Of a stretch of 64,000 nt of DNA, positions 44,366 through 51,454 are shown piece by piece. The DNA is from Rhodococcoides fascians A25f. GTDB lineage: Bacteria; Actinomycetota; Actinomycetes; Mycobacteriales; Mycobacteriaceae. The notes below the pieces were generated by a model. That model saw only the letters and a program-made list of their open reading frames with translations. It searched no databases and had not been told where the DNA came from. Both the position numbers and the translations under genes were made by a program. Each line of letters opens with the position of its first letter. The first letter of the stretch is position 1. Location of the stretch: the NCBI RefSeq assembly GCF_000760935.2, contig NZ_CP049744.1, forward strand, positions 5,549,501-5,613,500, given 5' to 3'.

Positions 44366-44833
44366 ATGAATGCACTTGCTTCCTCTTTCGCCACAGATCC
44401 GTTCCATTCCCGTTTCGGCTGCGCCCTGCCGCGCACGATGCGCGACGAGATCACCTGGCAACACATGTCGTGGGCGAATTTCACCGAACGCTTCTCACCC
44501 ACCACCGGACCGCTCCGACTGGGGTCGTGGACTGCCGGCAGGGCAACCGGCGGGAGGACTGCTTACGACGCGACCTTCGGAATCAGCGACACCATCATCA
44601 CCTGTGCCGCAACGACATACGGGCCGATCGAGGCACTGTCGTCGATGTTGCACGATGCCGGCTTCCGCATCGAGATCCTGTCGTTCCACCAGCAGATCGT
44701 CGGCGACGAGACCGCAACCTTCGTCTCGATCGAGTGCGACGGCCGCCGAGAATGGTCGATGGCAATCGAGGCCGACACCACCCTGTCGTCCATCAAGGCA
44801 GTCGTCGCCGGGGCCAACCTTCTGCATCGGTAG
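44366..44833 (+). CDS. Orphan LeuA regulatory (allosteric) domain protein
   Basis: A 155-residue protein whose C-terminal 90 residues match the leucine-sensing dimer domain of 2-isopropylmalate synthase: GPIEALSSMLHDAGFRIEI, ATFVSIECDGRREWSMAI and TTLSSIKAVVAGANLL. The catalytic TIM barrel is absent. The first 60 residues (FHSRFGCALPRTMRDEI; FSPTTGPLRLG) are not part of the standard domain. ATG start; a leuA-type leader and attenuator lie upstream. It may bind leucine and act as a sensor or regulatory subunit, which is inference. Confidence 0.78.
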   Translation: MNALASSFATDPFHSRFGCALPRTMRDEITWQHMSWANFTERFSPTTGPLRLGSWTAGRATGGRTAYDATFGISDTIITCAATTYGPIEALSSMLHDAGFRIEILSFHQQIVGDETATFVSIECDGRREWSMAIEADTTLSSIKAVVAGANLLHR

Positions 44834-44838
44834 CGCTT

Positions 44839-44876
44839 TCTTCGCCTGTCTAGCGCTTGCGCAAGACAGGCGAAGA
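44839..44876. terminator. Bidirectional hairpin terminator
   Basis: TCTTCGCCTGTCT and AGACAGGCGAAGA form a perfect 13-bp stem around a 12-base loop between the LeuA-domain gene (plus) and ATPase paralogue B (minus), able to stop transcription from both sides. Confidence 0.85.
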
Positions 44877-44897
44877 TCTCGCTAGGGAAACCGACAC

Positions 44898-46091
44898 TCA
44901 GGTCGGAGGTTGACCGTCGATCTCCGGCATGTATCGGCGCATGAACCGATCGAACTGGGGAACGGTGAACTTCGCGTAACCGTAATTCGGGGTGTATAGC
45001 AAACCCTTGTTGATCAATCGCGAGCGCAGCGGCGATACCTGTTCCGATTGATTTTGCAGGAGGAGCGCCACGTCGACGGCCTTCTGTTCCTTCGGTCCAA
45101 GCTCGGCCATAGCCCGCATGTAGCGGAGCTCTTCCTTCGTGCAGCGCTGAACACGTGTCCGGAAGAAGCTGTCGTCGAGTTCATCGTCGACGAGATCGGC
45201 AGCAGCGACTGCGTCAGCTTCCGTGATCCTCGGACCCTCGGCCAAGTTCCACACTGCTCTCCCGAATTCCTGGATGAAGTAGGGATACCCCTCGGTATAG
45301 TGCAGGATCTTGTCTATGGCTCCGACGTCGTATTCGACGCCTTCGAGCTTCGCTGGTTCGGTCAGGGCCGCGATCGCTTCCGGCCCGGGTAACTCACCGA
45401 TAGACGGGAATCGGAACAGTCGCTCAGCGTAGGACTTGGCATCACCTGCCAAACCCGGAAGCTGCGGCAGACCAGCACCCGCGAACGTGATCGGAAGCTC
45501 CCGCTGGACAGTTCTGTGGACGGCACCGATCAACGCTTCCAGCTCACCCTTCGACAGAAATTGAATCTCGTCGAAAAGGAATACCACCCCGATGTCGCTT
45601 TCCCGAGCGGCCAACCCGACTGCCTCGAAGACATCAGCCAGGTCGTCATTCAGGTTTCCCGTGTCGGCCTGTCCAGCAGCTGGATCGACGTCCAAACCGA
45701 TATTCAGTGATCCATCCGGTTGGATCGACAACGAGAACGACTTGAGCACCGCGGCTGATCTGTGTATGCGGTCGTTCCACTTCGCCTTCGGTGACGTCTG
45801 CAACAAAGCGCGCCTGGCCAGGCTGGCAATCTGCGGACCGAATGCGGTGCTCTTCGATACCTCGGCTTCGACTGCGACCCAGCCCTCATCCTCAGCTATC
45901 TCGCGGTACCGACCGAGTAAAACAGTCTTGCCGACGCCGCGCAGGCCGGTCACGATCAGCGACTGCTCGGAATAGCCCCTCCGCAACCGATAGAGCAGGG
46001 TGCGAAAGTCATCGAGTTCCACCTCGCGACCCGCCAAGTAACGCGGCGGCGCGCCAGCGTTGGGCGTATACGGGTTCCGCCGACGGTCCAC
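44898..46091 (-). CDS. AAA/Orc1-like ATPase with C-terminal winged helix (paralogue B)
   Basis: A 397-residue ATPase collinear with the gene at 42935-44137: RNPYTPNAG start, Walker A GLRGVGKT at 49-56, Walker B VVFLFDEIQFL, TFAGAGLPQLPG, YPYFIQEFGRAVWNLAEG and the winged-helix end (LLQNQSEQVSPLRSRLINKGLL). GTG start with GGGGGA seven bases upstream. By eye it uses more A/T-ending codons than its neighbours (for example around 45540-45760), suggesting separate acquisition. A TTTAAC/GTTAAA dyad lies 34 bases upstream. Function unknown. Confidence 0.85.
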   Translation of the reverse strand: MDRRRNPYTPNAGAPPRYLAGREVELDDFRTLLYRLRRGYSEQSLIVTGLRGVGKTVLLGRYREIAEDEGWVAVEAEVSKSTAFGPQIASLARRALLQTSPKAKWNDRIHRSAAVLKSFSLSIQPDGSLNIGLDVDPAAGQADTGNLNDDLADVFEAVGLAARESDIGVVFLFDEIQFLSKGELEALIGAVHRTVQRELPITFAGAGLPQLPGLAGDAKSYAERLFRFPSIGELPGPEAIAALTEPAKLEGVEYDVGAIDKILHYTEGYPYFIQEFGRAVWNLAEGPRITEADAVAAADLVDDELDDSFFRTRVQRCTKEELRYMRAMAELGPKEQKAVDVALLLQNQSEQVSPLRSRLINKGLLYTPNYGYAKFTVPQFDRFMRRYMPEIDGQPPT

Positions 46092-46124
46092 TGCTCATCC
46101 CCCGAATAGACAACCTGACCGTAC

Positions 46125-46143
46125 TTTAACAAGTGTCGTTAAA
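46125..46143. promoter_or_regulatory. Inverted repeat upstream of ATPase paralogue B
   Basis: TTTAACAAGTGTCGTTAAA has perfect 6-base arms (TTTAAC/GTTAAA) around 7 bases and sits 34 bases before the ATPase start, in an unusually A+T-rich patch. Candidate operator; the binding protein is unknown. Confidence 0.45.
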
Positions 46144-46270
46144 CCTTGCATAGCTCGTAAAACTGTCCCCGACGATCGAGAAGTCGGGTGACCCGTTCGA
46201 TCACATCGATCGATATACGCGCGCCGCAGGCACCCACCTTCGATGAATGGCAGTCCCCGGCCCGCGTGGA

Positions 46271-46786
46271 CTAGGGCATCTCGATGGTCTCGGCTCGGTG
46301 GACTTCGGCCAACGCTCGGCGCAGGTAGGTCTCGGCCCTGGCGCGGCGCACCGCGAGTAGGTCCGCGACCACCAACAACGCGTGCGCCGGACGGGGCCTG
46401 GAGCGGGATTGCTCTTCTGTGTCTGCGACACCCAGGGCTCCGGTGAGCACCTCGACGAACCCGGCGATATCCAGATTCGGCAGCCAGTGCGCACCTCGTA
46501 CGGTGCGGCCGAGCACCTCCTGGACGTTCTCGCCGGTCAATCCGTCGCTATATACCTCCTCGAGCAACGTGCGTACCATTTCGGCATGCACGTGACCGGC
46601 TTGCGCCGAGTCCGAGCGGCCCAACAGCTCGACGGCGTCGTCGAACGCGATCGGATCCCCCGCCGCAACAGCGGCCAGGGCATCGTTCGTGGCATCGGCG
46701 ATCCGTCGAACCTCGGCCGGCCACTCGGCAGGCCACGTGATGGGGACGGTGCTCGGGGGAACTGCCGCTGGGGAGGGGTCGGTCAT
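46271..46786 (-). CDS. Hypothetical protein, 171 aa
   Basis: I do not recognise the family. The protein is mostly helical and acidic (ATNDALAAVAAGDPIAFDDAVELLG; VEVLTGALGVADTEEQ; RRARAETYLRRALAEVHRAE), with a Pro/Thr-rich N-terminus and no signal peptide or membrane span. ATG start. It lies divergent from the diiron hydrolase operon across a gap with a palindromic promoter, so it may be co-regulated with it. Confidence 0.7.
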   Translation of the reverse strand: MTDPSPAAVPPSTVPITWPAEWPAEVRRIADATNDALAAVAAGDPIAFDDAVELLGRSDSAQAGHVHAEMVRTLLEEVYSDGLTGENVQEVLGRTVRGAHWLPNLDIAGFVEVLTGALGVADTEEQSRSRPRPAHALLVVADLLAVRRARAETYLRRALAEVHRAETIEMP

Positions 46787-46823
46787 TGCAGAAGTCTCTC
46801 ATTCACGACCGACATGGTTCCTT

Positions 46824-46847
46824 TTACATGTAACCGGTGTTTATACT
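46824..46847 (+). promoter_or_regulatory. Promoter with palindromic operator
   Basis: A perfect 10-base palindrome TTACATGTAA (46824-46833) lies nine bases before a near-consensus -10 TATACT (46842-46847), 55 bases upstream of the hydrolase ATG. The dyad overlaps the -35 region, fitting a repressor site; TACATGTA-like dyads occur in front of lipid-related operons in actinomycetes, but the regulator is not identified. Confidence 0.55.
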
Positions 46848-46901
46848 AAGTTGCGCTCTGTGGCATCGGCCACACATGCGAACGTGGAGGAGGTGGACTC
46901 G

Positions 46902-47801
46902 ATGAGCGAGCGGAAAGTCGTCGCATCGGACCCCGGCGAAGTGATGCTGCAAGCCAGGAACGTCAAGTTCGACTGGACCGATCTACCGATGCACTGGGTG
47001 CCGGGCGATCCGTACACCACGCACGTTCTCAACGTGCTGCACCTGTTGCTGCCCGCCGGCGAGCACTGGTTCGTGGACACCTTCAAAGAAGCTCTGCCGT
47101 ACATCGACGACGAGAAGCTGCGCGACGACGTCATCGGTTTCATCGGGCAGGAAGCCGTTCACGCCGAGGCACATACCGGCGTCCTCGTCCATCTTCAGGC
47201 CAAAGGCCTCGACCCGACACCGTTCACCGACCAGATGGAGTGGGCCTTCGGCAAGGTCCTCGGATCCGACTCTGTGACCAGCCTGCGATCGAAGAACAAC
47301 CTGGTCGAGCGACTGGCTATGATCGCCGCCATCGAACACGTGACGGCATTTCTCGGCGACTGGGTGCTCAACGCCGACGGTCTCGACCGCGCGGGCATCC
47401 ACCCCACCATGCTCGACCTTCTGCGCTGGCACGGTGCCGAAGAGGTCGAGCATCGCTCGGTCGCGTACGACACGCTCCGCTACTTCGACAAGCGCGAAGT
47501 TCGTCGGCTGCGCACGTTCGTGGTCGTCGTGCCGTTGATGGCGTACATCTGGATGCGCGGGATCATCTTCTTGATGAAGAACGATCCGGAACTGCAGTCG
47601 GCACCGAAATCCGTACGCAAGCCGCGCTCGGCACTGTGGAGAAAGTCGGTCCGCCGCGGCACCCTGCCCGCGCTGACGCACGTTGGCCGCAGCATGTCAC
47701 GCTACCTCAAGAAGTCGTACCACCCCAGCCAGGAAGGCTCCACTGCCCAGGCCGTCCGATACCTGGCGTCCTCCCCGGCCGCGCAGGCTGCGGCGAGGTG
47801 A
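46902..47801 (+). CDS. PF10118-type metal-dependent hydrolase (diiron-like)
   Basis: A 299-residue helical protein of the metal-dependent hydrolase family PF10118. Metal-ligand-like pairs are spread as in ferritin-like diiron proteins: LLPAGEHWFVDTF, GQEAVHAEAHTG, AIEHVTAFLGDW and WHGAEEVEHRSVAYD. A hydrophobic segment (TFVVVVPLMAYIWMRGIIFLM) suggests membrane association. ATG with GGAGGAGG eight bases upstream. The stop overlaps the GTG of a PDR-type reductase, which could supply electrons, suggesting an oxygenase rather than a hydrolase; that is inference. Confidence 0.85.
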   Translation: MSERKVVASDPGEVMLQARNVKFDWTDLPMHWVPGDPYTTHVLNVLHLLLPAGEHWFVDTFKEALPYIDDEKLRDDVIGFIGQEAVHAEAHTGVLVHLQAKGLDPTPFTDQMEWAFGKVLGSDSVTSLRSKNNLVERLAMIAAIEHVTAFLGDWVLNADGLDRAGIHPTMLDLLRWHGAEEVEHRSVAYDTLRYFDKREVRRLRTFVVVVPLMAYIWMRGIIFLMKNDPELQSAPKSVRKPRSALWRKSVRRGTLPALTHVGRSMSRYLKKSYHPSQEGSTAQAVRYLASSPAAQAAAR

Positions 47802-48904
47802 AGCTCACCTCACGCCGCGTCCCACGGCTGCTCCCCAAGGATGCACCGCCGGATCTGCGCGGACGCGGACGCCCGGATCGCTCGATGCAGCTCCTCGGCA
47901 CGTTTCTCAACGGGTACATGCAGGCGGCTGCCGGCGCGGAGTACAACGATGCCGTCGCTGGACACAACCCCGATTCCGCGTTGCGATTGGTCGTCACAGA
48001 ACGCGAGATCGTCGCCGAGGACAACGATGTCGCTGCCCTCACCCTCGCGTCGCCGACGGGAGAGCAGCTGCCGATCTGGCATCCGGGCTGCCACCTCGAT
48101 CTGCACCTACCGTCGGGCCGCCGTCGGCAGTACTCCCTGTGCGGCAACCCATCCGACCGCAGTTCCTATCGCATCGCGGTGCGCCGAATCCCCACCGGCG
48201 CAGGCGGTTCCATCGAGATGCACGGACTGCAACCCGGCACCGAGGTCACTGTTCGCGGCCCCCGCAACGGTTTTCCCTTCGTCGGCGACGGCAGCGCACT
48301 CTTCATCGCCGGTGGGATCGGAATCACTCCCATCATCGCGATGGTCCGTGCCGCAAGGATTCTCGGCATGGACTGGCAGTTCGTCTACTGCGGTCGCTCC
48401 CGCGACACGATGCCCTTTCTCGACGAGATCGAGAGCTGGGAATCGGACCGCGTGTTCATCCGGACCGACGATGTGCACGGATACCCCGGTGAGGGCGAAC
48501 TGCTCGAGCGCGCCCCGGCCGGCGGTGCCGTCTATTGTTGCGGCCCCACCCCCATGCTCGACGCCGTCCGTCGCGACTTCCGTCAGTGCCCCGCCACCGC
48601 ACTGCATTTCGAGCGCTTCGGCCCGCCGCCGATTCTCGACGGCCAACCCTTCGAGGTGCAGCTGATCAGCACCGGAGCTGTGCTCGACGTAGCCGCAGAC
48701 GCCTCCGTACTGACCGCGGTCAAGGAACAGAAGCCCAATATCGCGTACTCGTGCCAGCAGGGCTTCTGCGGTACTTGCAAGGTGCGTGTGCTTTCCGGTG
48801 AGCCCGAGCACCTCGAAACGCGATTGACCCCCGAAGAGCAGCGCGATCACATGCTCATCTGCGTCTCCCGCTCACGCAGCGGGCGTCTCGTACTCGATCT
48901 ATAG
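47798..48904 (+). CDS. PDR-type flavin/2Fe-2S oxidoreductase
   Basis: A 368-residue phthalate-dioxygenase-reductase-like protein. Flavin-binding RRQYSLCGNPSD, nucleotide-binding FIAGGIGITPIIAMVRAA and YCCGPTPML, then a C-terminal plant-type ferredoxin with cluster cysteines in SCQQGFCGTC and LICVS. It passes electrons from NAD(P)H through flavin to a partner, most likely the diiron-type protein encoded just upstream (GTGA overlap). An N-terminal extension of about 65 residues precedes the flavin domain. Confidence 0.9.
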   Translation: MKLTSRRVPRLLPKDAPPDLRGRGRPDRSMQLLGTFLNGYMQAAAGAEYNDAVAGHNPDSALRLVVTEREIVAEDNDVAALTLASPTGEQLPIWHPGCHLDLHLPSGRRRQYSLCGNPSDRSSYRIAVRRIPTGAGGSIEMHGLQPGTEVTVRGPRNGFPFVGDGSALFIAGGIGITPIIAMVRAARILGMDWQFVYCGRSRDTMPFLDEIESWESDRVFIRTDDVHGYPGEGELLERAPAGGAVYCCGPTPMLDAVRRDFRQCPATALHFERFGPPPILDGQPFEVQLISTGAVLDVAADASVLTAVKEQKPNIAYSCQQGFCGTCKVRVLSGEPEHLETRLTPEEQRDHMLICVSRSRSGRLVLDL

Positions 48905-48916
48905 AACGGAAAACTG

Positions 48917-49807
48917 TTGAGCAGCAATGCAGTTCGCACGACGGTCGTCAACGAAGGAATTCGATTGGCGGTGTTCGAGAGCGGAAACCCGAACGGCGAT
49001 CCGATCGTCCTCGTGCACGGCTGGCCCGATACTCACGAACTGTGGAGTCACATCGTGCCCCAGCTCGAGGATCGCTTCCGGGTGATCAGCTACGACTCCC
49101 GCGGTGCAGGCGAAAGCACGGTGCCCACCGAGCAGTCGGCGTACAAATTGGCGCGGCTGGCATCGGACTTCTATGCCGTTGCCGATGCGGTCAGCCCCGA
49201 TGCTCCCGTGCACGTGCTCGCTCACGACTGGGGTGCCGTGGAGGTATGGGAGGCCGCAGCTCAACCGCAGGCGAAGGACCGAATTCGTTCCTACACATCG
49301 ATTTCGGGACCCAATCTCGACCATCTCGGCAAGTGGTCGCAGTCGCGGCTCCGCAAACCCACCCTCACCGGCATCAAGCAGGTCCTCGCCCAGACGCGAG
49401 CGTCCTGGTACACCGTCACCTTCCACATCCCCGGCCTGTCGACGCTGCGGATCAAGCGGCAGTTCGCCAAGGGCTGGCCGGCGTTCCTCCACGAGTTCTC
49501 GGGAGTCGACCCGAAGCTCGTCACCCAGAACCCCACTCTGTGGTCGGATGCCACCAACGGCACCAATCTGTATCGAGCCAACATCATTCCGCTGCTGACC
49601 AATCCGCGAGATCGATACATCGACATCCCCGTTCACCTCATCGTCAACACCGAGGACGTCGCGGTGCGTCCGTACCACTACGACGACACCGGCAAGTGGG
49701 TGAAGAACCTCACGCGCAACGACATTCCGGCGGGGCATTGGTCGCCCATCTCCCATGCCGACGACATCTCCAGGCTGACAAAGGAATTCATCGACTCTCT
49801 GGGCTGA
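48917..49807 (+). CDS. Alpha/beta hydrolase, EphD N-domain-like
   Basis: A 296-residue epoxide-hydrolase-like protein: oxyanion HGWPDTHELW, SYDSRGAGEST, nucleophile LAHDWGAVEVWE (Asp in the elbow, as in epoxide hydrolases), acid region LIVNTEDVAVRPY and His in AGHWSPISHAD. It resembles the N-terminal half of mycobacterial EphD but lacks the fused SDR domain. TTG start with AACGGA upstream; 12 bases after the reductase, third gene of the operon. The stop codon is the first unit of an 8-bp repeat. Confidence 0.87.
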   Translation: MSSNAVRTTVVNEGIRLAVFESGNPNGDPIVLVHGWPDTHELWSHIVPQLEDRFRVISYDSRGAGESTVPTEQSAYKLARLASDFYAVADAVSPDAPVHVLAHDWGAVEVWEAAAQPQAKDRIRSYTSISGPNLDHLGKWSQSRLRKPTLTGIKQVLAQTRASWYTVTFHIPGLSTLRIKRQFAKGWPAFLHEFSGVDPKLVTQNPTLWSDATNGTNLYRANIIPLLTNPRDRYIDIPVHLIVNTEDVAVRPYHYDDTGKWVKNLTRNDIPAGHWSPISHADDISRLTKEFIDSLG

Positions 49808-49840
49808 TGGGCTGATGGGCTGATGGGCTGATGGGCTGAT
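49801..49840. repeat. 8-bp tandem repeat, five perfect copies
   Basis: GGGCTGAT is repeated five times without error (49801-49840) and followed by GGG. It begins in the last codons of the EphD-like gene, contains its stop codon, and ends 4 bases before the end of the convergent MDR gene. Typical slippage-prone microsatellite. Confidence 0.97.
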
Positions 49841-49843
49841 GGG

Positions 49844-50779
49844 TCAGGGGACCAGTACCAGCTTGTGACGGGTGCGTGGGGTTCGCTCCCATGCACTCGC
49901 GACCTCTGCCAGTGGCACGTTCTCGTATTCCACTGCGAGCTGCCCGGTAACGGCCCAGTCGGTGAGGGTGCGATACGCCTGCGAGGTTGCATCGGGTCCG
50001 TAGTGCATCGGCATGAAGCCGACGATGCTCGCCCCGAGTGATCGTAGGAGCTGCGCTGGAACGGTGACCTCGGCACCGGCTCGGTCGCCGATCTGTACCA
50101 GACGAACGAGCCGGTTGCCGGCACGTAGCGCGGCCAGAGCGACTGCGCCCCAGGCGTAATCGACGATCACATCGGCCCCGGCAGATGCCTGCCGAATGGC
50201 CGAGCTCAGCTCGTCGACGCTGCTGTCTCCGATGGCAACCGTCGCCGTGGCCCCGAGATCACGGGTGGATTCGAGCGCGGCCTCATCGCGTCCCACGACC
50301 GTGATCGATCCTGCGCCGAGCAACCGCGCAGTCTGCACCGCGAGGCGGCCGACCACCCCGGTACCTCCGAGGATCACCACGTTCTCCCCTGGCGTCATGC
50401 GACCCCCATGGGTCAGTGGCATCAGTGCAGCGAGGCCGGCATTGCCCAGCGTCGCGGCGGTCGAGAAGTCCAGCCCGTCGGGTAGTTCGATGAGCGACGT
50501 CGTCGGTACCAACGCCTGCTGCGCCATCGAACCGTAGGGCGGGACGGGCGGGGAGAAGTACACTCGCCGACCGTCCGACGTCGTACCGACGCCTTCGATA
50601 CCGCTCACGGTCGGAAGGGACTTCGGGCTCAAATAGTGCGTGCCGGAAGCGATCACCACGTCGACTGCATTGAGCGTTGCGGCCGCAACGTCGATGACCT
50701 CCATACCCTCGGCCGGCGTCGGCTCGGCGTGATCGGCGTACCTCGGCACTCCGAACTCGGTCAGTACTGCTGCTTTCAT
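49844..50779 (-). CDS. Zinc-free MDR/quinone oxidoreductase
   Basis: A 311-residue medium-chain reductase with Rossmann motif VVILGGTGVVGRLAVQTA and no zinc-ligand cysteines. GroES-like N-domain MKAAVLTEFGVPRY. ATG 50779. Divergent from a TetR gene with a perfect 20-base operator between them, so it is the likely target of that repressor. Reaction probably NADPH-dependent reduction of an enone, quinone or aldehyde. Confidence 0.9.
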   Translation of the reverse strand: MKAAVLTEFGVPRYADHAEPTPAEGMEVIDVAAATLNAVDVVIASGTHYLSPKSLPTVSGIEGVGTTSDGRRVYFSPPVPPYGSMAQQALVPTTSLIELPDGLDFSTAATLGNAGLAALMPLTHGGRMTPGENVVILGGTGVVGRLAVQTARLLGAGSITVVGRDEAALESTRDLGATATVAIGDSSVDELSSAIRQASAGADVIVDYAWGAVALAALRAGNRLVRLVQIGDRAGAEVTVPAQLLRSLGASIVGFMPMHYGPDATSQAYRTLTDWAVTGQLAVEYENVPLAEVASAWERTPRTRHKLVLVP

Positions 50780-50805
50780 ATCCACCCCTTCGACGAATTG
50801 GCATT

Positions 50806-50825
50806 CACTGAATCTGGATTCAGTG
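50806..50825. promoter_or_regulatory. TetR operator, perfect dyad
   Basis: CACTGAATCTGGATTCAGTG has perfect 9-base arms around a 2-base centre. It lies 27 bases from the MDR start (minus) and 42 bases from the tetR start (plus), and TGAATCNNGATTCA-like dyads are usual for TetR proteins next to such reductases. Confidence 0.85.
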
Positions 50826-50866
50826 TGTATCGTGACGGCAGAGGTGTCAACAGGAGGTAGAAAGCG

Positions 50867-51454
50867 GTGGCAGCCACCACAAGGGCGCAGCAGGCCGAAC
50901 AGACCCGAAACGAGCTGGAGAGCGCGGCCTGCGTCGTGTTCGCCCGATCCGGCTATCTCAACACCAAGATCGTCGACATAACCAGACAGGCGGGCCGGGC
51001 AGCGGGGTCGTTCTACAACCACTACTCCGGCAAGGACGAACTGCTGTTGGCGCTCGCCGAGCAGATCGGTGTGGATGCCGACGTCATCGTCGCCGCCCAG
51101 GACCCGACTGCGCGTGAGCACCCGACGATGCGGCCCCACGTCGAGGTGTTCTGGCAGTTGTTCACTCGACACCGCGTGGTGATCGATGCCCTCCGCGATG
51201 CAGCGCTGGTCAATGCGGACTTCGCTCAGCGAGTACAGCAATTCACACAGGTTCAGTTCGAGCCGTGGGTAGACCGCCTCGCGAATTTCGAGAAGGCAGG
51301 CGTCGAGCTCCCGGCATCCCCTGCCACCACCGCGATGCTGATCGGCAGCGCGGCGGAGAACTTCGCCCGGCTGTGGCAGGGCTCGCCCGAGGACGGTCTC
51401 GACGCTCTGGTGACGTTCGTCGATCGAGGAGTCTTCGGGCCTGCCGCTCAGTGA
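50867..51454 (+). CDS. TetR-family transcriptional regulator
   Basis: A 195-residue regulator with HTH ELESAACVVFARSGYLNTKIVDITRQAGRAAGSFYNHYSGKDELL (about 16-60). GTG start with AGGAGG nine bases upstream. It is divergent from the MDR gene and probably represses both through the dyad at 50806-50825. Its 3' end overlaps the convergent LLM monooxygenase by 7 bases. Confidence 0.92.
   Translation: MAATTRAQQAEQTRNELESAACVVFARSGYLNTKIVDITRQAGRAAGSFYNHYSGKDELLLALAEQIGVDADVIVAAQDPTAREHPTMRPHVEVFWQLFTRHRVVIDALRDAALVNADFAQRVQQFTQVQFEPWVDRLANFEKAGVELPASPATTAMLIGSAAENFARLWQGSPEDGLDALVTFVDRGVFGPAAQ

Noticed and set aside
42935..46091. Calling the ATPase pair a defence or transposition system
   Set aside because: No nuclease, toxin, transposase or end repeats nearby; the evidence supports only paralogous ATPases of unknown role.
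49801..49840. Possible CRISPR-like repeat
   Set aside because: 8-base units with no spacers; a microsatellite, and no cas genes are present.
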